The position numbers were made by a program, and so were the translations under genes. Below, one piece after another: positions 36,097 to 42,977 of a stretch of DNA of 64,000 nucleotides. Position 1 is the stretch's first letter, and the number at the start of each line of letters is the position of its first letter. The stretch is from a virus, in the IMG/VR virus record IMGVR_UViG_3300049912_000012, positions 1 to 64,000 of that record. The stretch is one strand, 5' to 3'. The notes beneath the pieces are model-generated. The model saw only the letters and a list, made by a program, of their open reading frames with translations. It had not been told where the DNA came from and searched no databases.

Positions 36097-36115
36097 TTTT
36101 ATAATAGTGAAAAAT
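36097..36115 (+). promoter_or_regulatory. TTTTATAATAG promoter-like element 1
   Basis: Nineteen bases matching 58372-58390 at 18 positions. Shorter versions lie before the genes at 49410 and 50253. Here it precedes the structured RNA region and the first early genes. Confidence 0.45.
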
Positions 36116-36500
36116 AATCGTTCTTTTCCATTGTGGATTCAAAAATAAGTTCTACATTTGCTCTTGATTATTGTAGTGGATTACAGATGTATCAAGAAAA
36201 AACTTACAGAATTGCCCTATGTGCTGATGAAAAATCGTCAGTCGAAAGGCTATCGTTTGTATCCACTACAACGTCAGCCATAGGGTTTCTTCATAGCTTT
36301 TCCCATTGCTTGATTGTATTGAAGCAGAATCCAAAGCGGAGCAGGATATAGAAGTCTGAGAAAGATAAACAAATCCATGCTCCTTCTGTTAATTGAAGAC
36401 ATGGTCGGACAAAAGAAAGATTTAAAACTCAGCCTTTAACGATGAGGACACTTCTTGACCTGAGTGCAGATGCAACACGGAAGAAGAATTGTCCGAATAA
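36112..36500 (+). ncRNA. Structured non-coding RNA candidate with pseudoknot
   Basis: About 390 bases without a convincing gene. Perfect stems: CTTGAT 36163-36168 with 36191-36196; an 11-bp helix 36171-36181 with 36261-36271; CCCTATG(T)GCTGA 36215-36227 with 36274-36285 (12 bp, one bulge); a GAAA-capped hairpin 36240-36251; nested hairpins 36296-36337; CCATG/CATGG 36375-36404; TCGGACAA 36405-36412 with 36489-36496; ACTCAG 36427-36432 with 36460-36465. The 11- and 12-bp helices interleave as an H-type pseudoknot. No features of tmRNA, RNase P or group I introns were recognised. The strand is inferred from the neighbouring plus genes and the promoter-like box. Confidence 0.6.
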
Positions 36501-36512
36501 AAGAAATATAAT

Positions 36513-36668
36513 ATGGAAATAATACTTTCACTCATAGCTTTATTTATTTCGGTACTTTTCTACCTCAGTGTTACCCAAACTCTAAAAGATAAAAAGAAAG
36601 AGTTTAAGAGGATAAGTGGTATGGATTATGATGAATACATAAAAAAAGAGAGACTAAATAAAAAATGA
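36513..36668 (+). CDS. 51-aa membrane protein
   Basis: Starts MEIILSLIALFISVLFYLSV, an N-terminal transmembrane helix, then a basic/acidic tail (KDKKKEFKRISGMDYDEYIK). Its stop overlaps the next ATG by four bases (ATGA). First gene of the early plus-strand unit. No known family recognised. Confidence 0.6.
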   Translation: MEIILSLIALFISVLFYLSVTQTLKDKKKEFKRISGMDYDEYIKKERLNKK

Positions 36669-36889
36669 GAAGGATAGCAAAAGTTATAAAAGGCAAGAAA
36701 GGTTATTTTATCCAAAGAGATGATGCAAAGATCAACTATGACTACAAGACTAAACAATTCTTATACGAATCAGAATTTATAACTACCGGTAAATTAATAA
36801 AAGAATTAAAGGAACAATTTGATGAAGGTTATCCTATCTCTGCAGACCCTAAAGTACTAAAGTCACTTGAAAAACTATTAGACAAATGA
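36665..36889 (+). CDS. Small early protein, unknown
   Basis: 74 aa. Starts MRRIAKVIKGKKGYFIQRDD, basic at first, then acidic. It begins in the previous stop and ends in the next start (ATGA on both sides), so it is part of a tightly coupled trio. No motif recognised. Confidence 0.6.
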   Translation: MRRIAKVIKGKKGYFIQRDDAKINYDYKTKQFLYESEFITTGKLIKELKEQFDEGYPISADPKVLKSLEKLLDK

Positions 36890-37086
36890 AACATAAAGAT
36901 ACTTTTCTAACTAAAAAACAACTTCTTCACAGATTAGATGATGCTGATTATAGACTTGAATATTTTAAAGAATATTATTCTAAGTTAGAAAGTGATAATA
37001 AAGCATTGCAAAAACAACTATTTAATATGGATAGGAAGTACTATGAATTATTAAATAAAAAAAAGTGGTATCAGTTTTGGATATAA
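36886..37086 (+). CDS. 66-aa coiled-coil protein, paralogue of 62199-62399
   Basis: MKHKDTFLTKKQLLHRLDDA and the C-terminus LLNKKKWYQFW are almost the same as in the gene at 62.2 kb; the middle is a charged helix. The two copies lie 25 kb apart in the early region and share the same length and ends. They could form a homo- or hetero-coiled coil. Function unknown. Confidence 0.7.
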   Translation: MKHKDTFLTKKQLLHRLDDADYRLEYFKEYYSKLESDNKALQKQLFNMDRKYYELLNKKKWYQFWI

Positions 37087-37113
37087 ACGTCCTATATAAT
37101 ATAAGGTATAACC

Positions 37114-37141
37114 AAGTAATTTTAACTTTAAAAATGCTAAG
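37114..37141 (+). repeat. Palindromic intergenic element, copy 1
   Basis: AGTAATTTTAACTTTAAAAATGCT, a loose inverted repeat ending one base before the ATG at 37142. See copies at 39039, 42752, 42977, 43688 and 46020. Confidence 0.65.
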
Positions 37142-37411
37142 ATGGAGCCAAGAGACATAGAAAACCCTATTATTGAAAAAGACTTCAGACACCAGTTAAA
37201 TACTCTCTACGCCTTTTTATACAACCCTATGATACATGAGAGCGTCCCAGGCATTGTAAGCATCCACAGGACAAGGGAAGGGGCTGAGAAAGCCTTGGAG
37301 TGGCACAAGAACGAGGTAAGAGAAGAGTGGAAGTACAGGGGTGCTCCTGAAGAATATCCATTTGACTTTTGCCAATGGTGGGGAATAGAAGAAATACAAA
37401 TACAAGACTAA
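37142..37411 (+). CDS. Small early protein, unknown
   Basis: 89 aa. Starts MEPRDIENPIIEKDFRHQLN; GIVSIHRTREGAEKALEWHK resembles small phage proteins in which a strand is followed by an AEKALEWHKxE helix. The C-terminus is Trp-rich and acidic (FDFCQWWGIEEIQIQD). The ATG follows directly on the palindromic element, so translation may be controlled by it. Confidence 0.6.
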   Translation: MEPRDIENPIIEKDFRHQLNTLYAFLYNPMIHESVPGIVSIHRTREGAEKALEWHKNEVREEWKYRGAPEEYPFDFCQWWGIEEIQIQD

Positions 37412-37413
37412 CT

Positions 37414-37509
37414 ATGACAATAGCACTTATAATCATAATAATTCTACTAATAGGGATTATTATTCTTTTTGCCAAATTATTCTCTGACTGTTTTAAATGG
37501 CCATCATGA
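37414..37509 (+). CDS. 31-aa membrane peptide
   Basis: MTIALIIIIILLIGIIILFA followed by KLFSDCFKWPS: a single transmembrane helix. Its TGA shares bases with the next ATG (ATGA), which supports translation. Function unknown. Confidence 0.45.
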   Translation: MTIALIIIIILLIGIIILFAKLFSDCFKWPS

Positions 37510-37607
37510 AAAATAGCTTTGAACAAAAAGTCCTAATTTTCTATCTAATACTGACAGTTATCTCAGTAATAACTGTAATTATAATAATAAATTTAAAGTA
37601 CTTCTGA
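37506..37607 (+). CDS. 33-aa membrane peptide
   Basis: MKNSFEQKVLIFYLILTVIS and a further hydrophobic stretch ending INLKYF. Coupled by overlaps on both sides (ATGA before, TGATG after). Two adjacent tiny membrane genes recall a toxin or holin pair, but nothing more can be said. Confidence 0.45.
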   Translation: MKNSFEQKVLIFYLILTVISVITVIIIINLKYF

Positions 37608-37756
37608 TGAAAGACCTAATCAAAAAAGGCATAAAGACATTAAAAGACAATGGATACAAGCCTAAAGCTATTTGGCAAGATGGAGACAACATCTATATAG
37701 TAACAGACAACATAGACAGAAGTAAATACGCTAAACTAATAAAGAAATTCAAATGA
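37607..37756 (+). CDS. 49-aa protein, unknown
   Basis: Starts MKDLIKKGIKTLKDNGYKPK and continues IWQDGDNIYIVTDNIDRSKY; an amphipathic helix followed by a beta-hairpin. Overlaps the neighbouring starts and stops, as the whole 37.4-37.9 kb run does. Confidence 0.5.
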   Translation: MKDLIKKGIKTLKDNGYKPKAIWQDGDNIYIVTDNIDRSKYAKLIKKFK

Positions 37757-37920
37757 AAGAGAAACTTTATACTGAACAAATATTCTTTAGAAGAACCAAG
37801 GGTGGGAAAATTGAGACAGCGTGGCTAACCTTTAATAGCAAGTGGCTAGCTCAAAACAGAGATGTATTTGCGAGAGCAATAAAACAACATATCGGGGAAG
37901 TATCAACATTATGGGGATAA
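37753..37920 (+). CDS. 55-aa protein, unknown
   Basis: Starts MKEKLYTEQIFFRRTKGGKI and ends IKQHIGEVSTLWG; basic, mixed alpha/beta. It begins within the previous stop (ATGA). No family recognised. Confidence 0.5.
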   Translation: MKEKLYTEQIFFRRTKGGKIETAWLTFNSKWLAQNRDVFARAIKQHIGEVSTLWG

Positions 37921-37924
37921 TATT

Positions 37925-38239
37925 ATGAAAGAAAGACAATTTTACATTCAGCATGGATATGTAGGCAATGCTATGTGCTGGTGGAGGAAAGGAGACAGAG
38001 GCTACTCTACCAACCTCTCAGAAGCAGGCAAGTACCCTGAGTCAGTAGCAAGACGACAGGCAGCATGCAGACCTGAAGAAGATACAGCATGGCCTGTAGA
38101 CTACATCAACGGCAACAAGAAAGCCCACAAGAAGGTTGTAGACAGTCAGTACTGCGACTTCTCAGAGATGATATATGTAGCTAAAAAAGAGAAAAAGCTA
38201 TGCAAAGCAGATTATGATATGTCAACTTCAAGAGATTAA
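37925..38239 (+). CDS. Small early protein (YVGNxMxWW type)
   Basis: 104 aa. HGYVGNAMCWWRKGDRGYST resembles small phage proteins of unknown function that begin YVGNxxxFW..G.GYT and contain WPxxYI (here AWPVDYINGN). It is likely one domain. It follows the coupled run of tiny genes after 4 bases. Confidence 0.6.
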   Translation: MKERQFYIQHGYVGNAMCWWRKGDRGYSTNLSEAGKYPESVARRQAACRPEEDTAWPVDYINGNKKAHKKVVDSQYCDFSEMIYVAKKEKKLCKADYDMSTSRD

Positions 38240-38242
38240 GAT

Positions 38243-38440
38243 ATGAGAAAGTGTAAACTTTGCGGAGATTTAACAGACACTGTATTCAACATAGACTTTA
38301 AAGCAGTACCTGTTTGTGAAGGCTGCGCTGCTTCCGTATTTCTACAACAAGCTAATTGGTATATAAAAGAATCTATTTCTAAAATTCACAAAACTGTAGA
38401 AAAAGATAATAATAACATCTTTAAACACATAAACGAATGA
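38243..38440 (+). CDS. Small zinc-finger protein
   Basis: 65 aa. CKLCGDLTDT and VCEGCAASVF give two CxxC pairs (residues 4-7 and about 29-32), a compact treble-clef or zinc-ribbon site. The C-terminal helix is charged. Zinc-finger proteins of this size are common in phages of Bacteroidota. A DNA- or protein-binding adaptor is likely. Confidence 0.65.
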   Translation: MRKCKLCGDLTDTVFNIDFKAVPVCEGCAASVFLQQANWYIKESISKIHKTVEKDNNNIFKHINE

Positions 38441-38664
38441 AAACATTTTTTACATACGAAGAAGATGAAGCATATCGTCAAGGACGAAAAGATGCTGACT
38501 ATGGAAGAACTGATCATTTTAGAACCAGTAGAAGCTTTGCAGAATACGACACACCTGATAAAGCATACTGGATAGGACAGGATGAACGCAAGCACGAGAA
38601 AGATGTTGCTGAGAGACAAAGAGAATATTGGGATGAACAATATGATAGATGGAGGAATGGATAA
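38437..38664 (+). CDS. Small charged protein, unknown
   Basis: 75 aa. Starts MKTFFTYEEDEAYRQGRKDA and ends YDRWRNG; rich in Asp, Glu, Arg and Tyr, mostly helical. The RxDADYGR and AYWIGQDERKHEKD segments recur in small phage proteins. It overlaps the previous stop by 4 bases. Confidence 0.6.
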   Translation: MKTFFTYEEDEAYRQGRKDADYGRTDHFRTSRSFAEYDTPDKAYWIGQDERKHEKDVAERQREYWDEQYDRWRNG

Positions 38665-38675
38665 ACAAGCAAGGC

Positions 38676-39050
38676 ATGAATGAAAATGAATTAATGCTCG
38701 GAAATTACTATGCTATCGCAGAAAATGACGGAATTAAATATAAACAAATAACATATCTCATTCCTTCTGCCGAAGAATGGTTTTCAGATGGAGACAATAT
38801 ATCTCGTGCAGCAAAATCAGTTCCATTAGACCAAGTATGGATAAAATTATTAGGATTTAAATGGATAGGAAATCCCAATAAAACAGATAGTCTTGTCATT
38901 ACTCACTTTTCTAAACCAAATATAGAGATAATTTATTCTGACAAATATGGGTATAACCTAAGAGATATTAATGTAAAAATAAAATATGTTCATCAATTGC
39001 AAAACCTTTGGTTTGAACTTACAAAATTCAAATTAACCAAGCAATTTTAA
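38676..39050 (+). CDS. Phage protein of the RIGNYV/YVHQLQNL family
   Basis: 124 aa from the ATG at 38676 (MNENELMLGNYY), preferred to the upstream ATG at 38649, which lies within the previous gene. LMLGNYYAIAENDGIKY and the C-terminal IKYVHQLQNLWFELTKFKL match a family found in phages and prophages of Bacteroides and relatives; its role is unknown. The last codons, AAG CAA TTT TAA, are part of palindromic element copy 2, so the element overlaps this gene's end. Confidence 0.7.
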   Translation: MNENELMLGNYYAIAENDGIKYKQITYLIPSAEEWFSDGDNISRAAKSVPLDQVWIKLLGFKWIGNPNKTDSLVITHFSKPNIEIIYSDKYGYNLRDINVKIKYVHQLQNLWFELTKFKLTKQF

Positions 39051-39063
39051 AAGTAAAAATGCT
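39039..39063 (+). repeat. Palindromic intergenic element, copy 2
   Basis: AGCAATTTTAAAAGTAAAAATGCT with arms AGCAATTTT and AAAATGCT. It covers the stop of one gene and ends right at the ATG of the next (39064). Confidence 0.7.
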
Positions 39064-39252
39064 ATGAAATACTGGATAGAACTAACAAAGCCTGAGATAG
39101 AACATTTAAACAGCCTCCTGTCACTAAACGAAAACTACGGATGCTACTACGGCTCTAAGATGCAATATTGGAACAGACACAAGAGACTATGTACTAAGCT
39201 AGACAATATATCTAAAGACCGCTATATGTTCAGATCACCTAAAACAAAATAA
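39064..39252 (+). CDS. Small early protein, unknown
   Basis: 62 aa. Starts MKYWIELTKPEIEHLNSLLS and continues YYGSKMQYWNRHKRLCTKLD. Helical, basic, mildly aromatic. Starts directly after palindromic element copy 2. No family recognised. Confidence 0.6.
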   Translation: MKYWIELTKPEIEHLNSLLSLNENYGCYYGSKMQYWNRHKRLCTKLDNISKDRYMFRSPKTK

Positions 39253-39253
39253 G

Positions 39254-39634
39254 ATGAAAAAGATAACATTACCAGAAGACAACCTAAAACAAGACGAATA
39301 TAAATTATACATAAATGCTCCTAGCTACGAAAACCAGAGGGCAAGGATGGAATTTGAAATAAAAAGAAATAAAGAACTATTGAGATTACAAAAACAACGA
39401 AATAATTACCTTTATATATTATTAGTAATTGTAATTGCAATTTTTGTTATACTTCTTATGTCCTGTAATCCTAAAATGTCCAACATAATAATAAGAAAAC
39501 AACTTATATACGACAATATATCTGTATACTACTTCGGAGACTATAAGTTCTTTAGCGACTCAACTCGCTATGAGCCAGGAGATACTGTCAAAGACCTTCA
39601 TGAAATAAGCTACAAAGTCAAAGTACAACACTAG
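39254..39634 (+). CDS. Single-span membrane protein
   Basis: 126 aa. A 50-residue charged N-terminus is followed by a transmembrane helix (YLYILLVIVIAIFVILLM) and a 60-residue outer part starting SCNPKMSN. LLMSC could act as an internal lipobox if the start were further down, but no suitable ATG is present. It meets the minus-strand regulator gene tail-to-tail with 17 bases of overlap. Confidence 0.6.
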   Translation: MKKITLPEDNLKQDEYKLYINAPSYENQRARMEFEIKRNKELLRLQKQRNNYLYILLVIVIAIFVILLMSCNPKMSNIIIRKQLIYDNISVYYFGDYKFFSDSTRYEPGDTVKDLHEISYKVKVQH

Positions 39635-39974
39635 CTCCATCCTGAATATCATTATCCCTCTTAAATATCCCATTCTCCATCTTCCCAAAGATGTAAGCAT
39701 GCTCCCCTATCCCTACCTTCGTAACCCTCTTAACAACTAACCTTCTCCCTTTAGCCTCTACAACAGGCATAGGAGGCATTTTCTCCACAGGAACTACTAC
39801 ATGCTCCCTTATAGGCACATAGTTGTTTAGACTCTCTATAATCATCGCCCTGTACTTCTCCGGTATAGGACGCTCACTATTCACCCGTATAGTGCCAACA
39901 GGTATCCCCAATGCCTTCTCCACCGAATAAGCATTGATAAACGGATGCGACTTCAAAAACTCCTTTATTTCCAT
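39618..39974 (-). CDS. Putative transcriptional regulator on the opposite strand
   Basis: 118 aa. FLKSHPFINAYSVEKALGIP followed by VGTIRVNSERPIPEKY resembles a helix-turn-helix with a recognition helix (VEKALGIPVGTIR). The middle is proline-rich (VPVEKMPPMPVVEAKGRR) and the C-terminus is beta. It is the only minus-strand gene in the right half, and an array of TTGTCA sites lies directly upstream, as expected for an autoregulated repressor or early-gene switch. The HTH assignment is by eye. Confidence 0.6.
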   Translation of the reverse strand: MEIKEFLKSHPFINAYSVEKALGIPVGTIRVNSERPIPEKYRAMIIESLNNYVPIREHVVVPVEKMPPMPVVEAKGRRLVVKRVTKVGIGEHAYIFGKMENGIFKRDNDIQDGASVVL

Positions 39975-39975
39975 A

Positions 39976-40067
39976 TGTCAAGTAATTTGTCACGAAGATA
40001 CACCTTATTTCTTACATTATCAAGTTTCTTGTCATATACTTATTAACACTTGTCAAAAAACTTGTCA
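39976..40067 (-). promoter_or_regulatory. Operator-like array of TGACAAG half-sites
   Basis: Read on the plus strand: TGTCAAG 39976-39982, TTGTCA 39987-39992, CAAGTTTCTTG within 40021-40031, CTTGTCA at 40028-40034, 40049-40055 and 40061-40067. The sites are mostly in one orientation, some paired as palindromes, and begin two bases upstream of the regulator start. Confidence 0.6.
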
Positions 40068-40140
40068 GAGTGTTTTCCGTTGGAATTGTTTTTCCGAAAT
40101 TTTTCCCAAGGTGTTTTCTTCTTGAATTCTTTCTGCAAAT

Positions 40141-40360
40141 TATCAGAGAGCGTGTCCACCCAGGCTTCCCTCCCCTACCGGTCAAGCCTGCCAGCCGGTC
40201 CCCTGGCAAAGGTCCTGCCAAAGGTATGTATATATGACTAGCTAGCTGATCATGTCTTAAATAGCCTGCAAATAGGTCCCCTTTGAATGTATGTATAAAG
40301 GATTAAGGCCAGGGACAGGTCAGTGATGTGACCTTTCCCGGATATTTGCCAAAGGTTTAT
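40141..40360. other. GC-rich repeat island, candidate origin or control region
   Basis: A gene-free stretch much richer in G+C than the window. It holds inverted repeats CAGGCTT 40161-40167 / AAGCCTG 40184-40190, ACCGG 40177-40181 / CCGGT 40195-40199, and AGGTCA 40317-40322 / TGACCT 40329-40334. GGCAAAGGT (40205-40213) and GCCAAAGGT (40217-40225, 40348-40356) recur directly. It is followed by very AT-rich DNA. Confidence 0.45.
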
Positions 40361-40675
40361 TTAATACAAGTTAGTTAGTTGTGATCTATGATATATATTT
40401 ATTTAGTTTATTAAGTGTATTTCTTACACTTAAATAAGTTATTGAATTTGCTGTTAATAAGTGTTAATTATACACTTATTAGTTATTTATTAACTAATTA
40501 TTAAGTTATATAACTATGTTATAATTAGTTGTGCATGGTTATTGTATATTTGCAAATGTTAGTTATTTTAAGGTTTATTTAAAATAGTTAATATTCTATT
40601 AATACCGGTTATTATTCTATGTATATTATATGTTATTGTTTCATACCTTTATATAGTTAATTAATACATAAAGCT
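40361..40675. other. Very AT-rich gene-free stretch
   Basis: No gene seen. Built from short TTAGTTA, TTATTAA and TAAGTT-type words. TATATTTGCAAA (40545-40556) matches a Bacteroidota -7 box but lacks a clear -33 partner. Could be the easily melted part of an origin next to the GC-rich island, or the leader of the ORFan block. Confidence 0.4.
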
Positions 40676-40864
40676 ATGAAATACGTTCAAACTTTGTCAT
40701 TTAGGTCTAATCGTAAATTTTTATCTGCTGAATTCATTAAGGACCGTAATTTTGATATTAACTTTCGTATCAATTTTAGGGCTACATTAGTACGTCATTA
40801 TGGTACATCTTTGCGCCATGACTTGCATACATCTACTTACTTACGATATGCATTGGTTGACTAA
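40676..40864 (+). CDS. Small basic protein, unknown
   Basis: 62 aa. Starts MKYVQTLSFRSNRKFLSAEF and contains NFRATLVRHYGTSLRHDLHT; rich in Arg, Phe and His, so possibly nucleic-acid binding. First gene of the ORFan block after the AT-rich region. It uses more C-ending and common-type codons than its AT-rich followers. Confidence 0.5.
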   Translation: MKYVQTLSFRSNRKFLSAEFIKDRNFDINFRINFRATLVRHYGTSLRHDLHTSTYLRYALVD

Positions 40865-40911
40865 ATTGACTTACTGTTTGTTTCTTCACACTTCACTAAT
40901 ATACTAAAGCT

Positions 40912-41214
40912 ATGTCACACAATTCACAGGCTAAAAAATTAGCTACAGTTTTGAACTTCGGTTCACTTTCTTCACTTTCTTATGATGACTTAATTAAGGA
41001 CCTGGATAATAGGTTTGCTTCTCCTTCTCATAAGTCCCTATATACTTATGATGACTATGTCGAGCAATACAAGGAATATGGCTATAATGGCAAAGTTTGC
41101 TATGTCTTCACCCCTTATAATGAATATGACGAGGACCTGGATAAAACATGGCATTTCACTACTAATATTTTTACATTGATTGATATGATTTTTAAGCAAA
41201 TTAGTCTATTATAG
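40912..41214 (+). CDS. Small early protein, unknown
   Basis: 100 aa. Starts MSHNSQAKKLATVLNFGSLS and contains SLYTYDDYVEQYKEYGYNGK; acidic, Tyr-rich in the middle, with a hydrophobic C-terminus. Leader TACTAAAGCT precedes the ATG, like the end of the palindromic element. No family recognised. Confidence 0.5.
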   Translation: MSHNSQAKKLATVLNFGSLSSLSYDDLIKDLDNRFASPSHKSLYTYDDYVEQYKEYGYNGKVCYVFTPYNEYDEDLDKTWHFTTNIFTLIDMIFKQISLL

Positions 41215-41344
41215 CCTTATTTGCCATTTTTAGCTTATTTGCGCTATTATCATATTGTTTTGATATATTGGTATTGTCTATTATTGTCAATACCTTAAAT
41301 TGGAAGTAATTAACTTTTATTAATAATCTATAATTATCCAAATT

Positions 41345-41461
41345 ATGAAAAATTTAACTTACTTATTGCCTTATGTACCTTTGTATATTTTTGTTGGTAC
41401 ATTATTGATAACATTAGTTGTCAGTTTTATTAAAGTGTTTATTAACTCTAAATTAAGGTAA
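41345..41461 (+). CDS. 38-aa membrane peptide
   Basis: MKNLTYLLPYVPLYIFVGTL continues with ITLVVSFIKVFINSKLR: one transmembrane helix with a basic end. It has the AATTATG leader common to its neighbours and ends two bases before the next ATG. Confidence 0.45.
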   Translation: MKNLTYLLPYVPLYIFVGTLLITLVVSFIKVFINSKLR

Positions 41462-41463
41462 TT

Positions 41464-41775
41464 ATGAAAACTCTTAAATTACATGAAATAATCAGTTTAT
41501 CTGATGAAGGTAAAAGTTCAATGTTAATTGAATTGTTAGTTCCTTACAAAAATAGCTTATTAACTTATTATCGTAATTATCATAATTGCGAGCCTGTTTT
41601 AATGGTCACTGATGTTTTTAATTCATGTTCATATGGTTTAATTGTACCTGATAATGAATTCAGTGAAGCTATTTGTACATATTTGGATAATTACGATTGT
41701 ATGAATGAAGATAATGAAGATTATAGTACATATGAAACTATATGTTTTAATTCTATTGCACTCGAAAAATTATAA
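41464..41775 (+). CDS. Small acidic protein, unknown
   Basis: 103 aa. Starts MKTLKLHEIISLSDEGKSSM; ends with a strongly acidic stretch (MNEDNEDYSTYETICFNSI). Could be a DNA mimic or inhibitor, but that is only a thought from composition. No family recognised. Confidence 0.5.
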   Translation: MKTLKLHEIISLSDEGKSSMLIELLVPYKNSLLTYYRNYHNCEPVLMVTDVFNSCSYGLIVPDNEFSEAICTYLDNYDCMNEDNEDYSTYETICFNSIALEKL

Positions 41776-41799
41776 TTGTATAACTTAATAATTAATATA

Positions 41800-41976
41800 A
41801 TGAAAGAAAATTATAGATATTCCAATTTTGCGTCTCATTATAATGGTATTCATCCTTTACAAGTTATGAGGCGATATGTTGAATTCATAAGTAAAAAAAT
41901 TAATGCAGGTATTCAATATGATGAAGATACAATGAAAGATTATATAAGGTATTCAAATTTGACTAAAATTAATTAA
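41800..41976 (+). CDS. 58-aa protein, unknown
   Basis: Starts at ATG 41800 (MKENYRYSNFASHYNGIHPL); an upstream TTG frame extension is unlikely. Helical and basic, ending YSNLTKIN. Next gene follows after one base. Confidence 0.5.
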   Translation: MKENYRYSNFASHYNGIHPLQVMRRYVEFISKKINAGIQYDEDTMKDYIRYSNLTKIN

Positions 41977-41977
41977 C

Positions 41978-42148
41978 ATGAAAGATCAGTTTATAAAGCT
42001 ATTAGATCAGTATATTGATGATATTATCCAGGATACAAGTTTAAATTATACCTGCAAATCTTTTATCGTTGATCTGAGTAAATTATTCAGAACCGGAATA
42101 ATTAATTTTTTTGCAAGTGTTGAAAAAATAAAGAAAAATAATAAATAA
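41978..42148 (+). CDS. 56-aa protein, unknown
   Basis: Starts MKDQFIKLLDQYIDDIIQDT and ends SVEKIKKNNK. Acidic amphipathic helix in the first half, hydrophobic patch (GIINFFASV) in the second. No family recognised. Confidence 0.45.
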   Translation: MKDQFIKLLDQYIDDIIQDTSLNYTCKSFIVDLSKLFRTGIINFFASVEKIKKNNK

Positions 42149-42168
42149 ACAATTTAATCTTAATTACA

Positions 42169-42372
42169 ATGAAAAATAAATTAGATCAAACTATTTGTAA
42201 CTTATGGCATATCTCCAGGACTGCACTAGCTAAAGAAGATTATTCCAGGCATTCCAGAATGTTATACATCAAATTTGAATTAAACAGAACGTATCCGGAA
42301 TTAATCAAAGATATGACAAATAAACAGATTTGGTTCACTATTGAAGATGAAACAAGTCCAGTAAAGTATTAA
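42169..42372 (+). CDS. 67-aa protein, unknown
   Basis: Starts MKNKLDQTICNLWHISRTAL; helical, basic middle, acidic end (WFTIEDETSPVKY). Part of the ORFan array with A-rich leaders. Confidence 0.5.
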   Translation: MKNKLDQTICNLWHISRTALAKEDYSRHSRMLYIKFELNRTYPELIKDMTNKQIWFTIEDETSPVKY

Positions 42373-42392
42373 CAATTTAATTTTAATCAAAG

Positions 42393-42497
42393 ATGAAAAA
42401 TATAAAAAGAGTTTATATAACTATTGATAATAAGTTATATATAAAAGTTCATGGTTTATTAGTTCAGACAAAAGTTATTAATCTTAAACATATTTAA
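42393..42497 (+). CDS. 34-aa protein, unknown
   Basis: Starts MKNIKRVYITIDNKLYIKVH and ends VINLKHI; alternating hydrophobic residues suggest a beta-hairpin. The next ATG follows after two bases. Weakly supported because of its size. Confidence 0.35.
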   Translation: MKNIKRVYITIDNKLYIKVHGLLVQTKVINLKHI

Positions 42498-42499
42498 TT

Positions 42500-42751
42500 A
42501 TGAAAAATATTGAACGTTTGGATTATATCCGGGATGTTGAAAATAAATTGCTTAATCTTAAAAAAGCAATGTTTGAACTTACTGAAATATGGTTAAATGA
42601 TTATAAATATGATATTGATCTTAATCAATATTTAAATGAAAATTATCCATTTGCAGATAGTTTTGATGATCAACAAATAAGTGTTGGTAAATGGATAATT
42701 AATGCAAATAAAGAATTATCAGAACTTAAAAAAGATTTACAGAATGAATAA
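42500..42751 (+). CDS. 83-aa helical protein, unknown
   Basis: Starts MKNIERLDYIRDVENKLLNL; coiled-coil-like at both ends (NANKELSELKKDLQNE) with an aromatic, acidic middle. Followed at once by palindromic element copy 3. Confidence 0.5.
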   Translation: MKNIERLDYIRDVENKLLNLKKAMFELTEIWLNDYKYDIDLNQYLNENYPFADSFDDQQISVGKWIINANKELSELKKDLQNE

Positions 42752-42775
42752 AAGCAATTTTAATATTAAAAATAG
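42752..42775 (+). repeat. Palindromic intergenic element, copy 3
   Basis: AGCAATTTTAATATTAAAAATAG; arms AATTTTAA and TTAAAAAT around a two-base centre. 28 bases upstream of the ATG at 42804. Confidence 0.65.
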
Positions 42776-42803
42776 TTATTTATTAATCAAATAAAGTAAA
42801 GTT

Positions 42804-42977
42804 ATGGAAAAAATTGATTACTACAAATTACAAGTTAATAAAATTAACTTTCATTTAGATTACCCTGCAAAAGTTTTATTTGTTGATGAAAATAATAAAA
42901 CTAAGTTTTTAGACCTAAATAAAGAATCTGCAAAGGTTATAATAGATAAACTTAAAACAGAATTCAATATAGATTAA
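42804..42977 (+). CDS. 57-aa protein, unknown
   Basis: Starts MEKIDYYKLQVNKINFHLDY and contains FVDENNKTKFLDLNKESAKV; mixed strand/helix. Palindromic elements lie on both sides, the downstream one starting at its last base. Confidence 0.5.
   Translation: MEKIDYYKLQVNKINFHLDYPAKVLFVDENNKTKFLDLNKESAKVIIDKLKTEFNID

Noticed and set aside
36066-36105. Sigma-70 promoter TTGAAA/TATAAT
   Set aside because: The spacing is 28 bases, far from 17; only the TATAATAG part recurs elsewhere.
36133-36351. 72-aa plus-strand frame from GTG in the divergent region
   Set aside because: Non-ATG start, Ser-rich translation with no resemblance to neighbours, and it runs across several perfect RNA stems; the RNA reading explains the stretch better.
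36112-36500. tmRNA, RNase P RNA or group I intron
   Set aside because: No tag reading frame or tRNA-like ends, no conserved RNase P core, and the interleaved helices lack the P4-P6 and P8 parts expected for group I.
41776-41799. TTG-started extension of the 58-aa gene at 41800
   Set aside because: The ATG at 41800 has the A-rich leader typical of neighbours; the extension lies in the intergenic leader.
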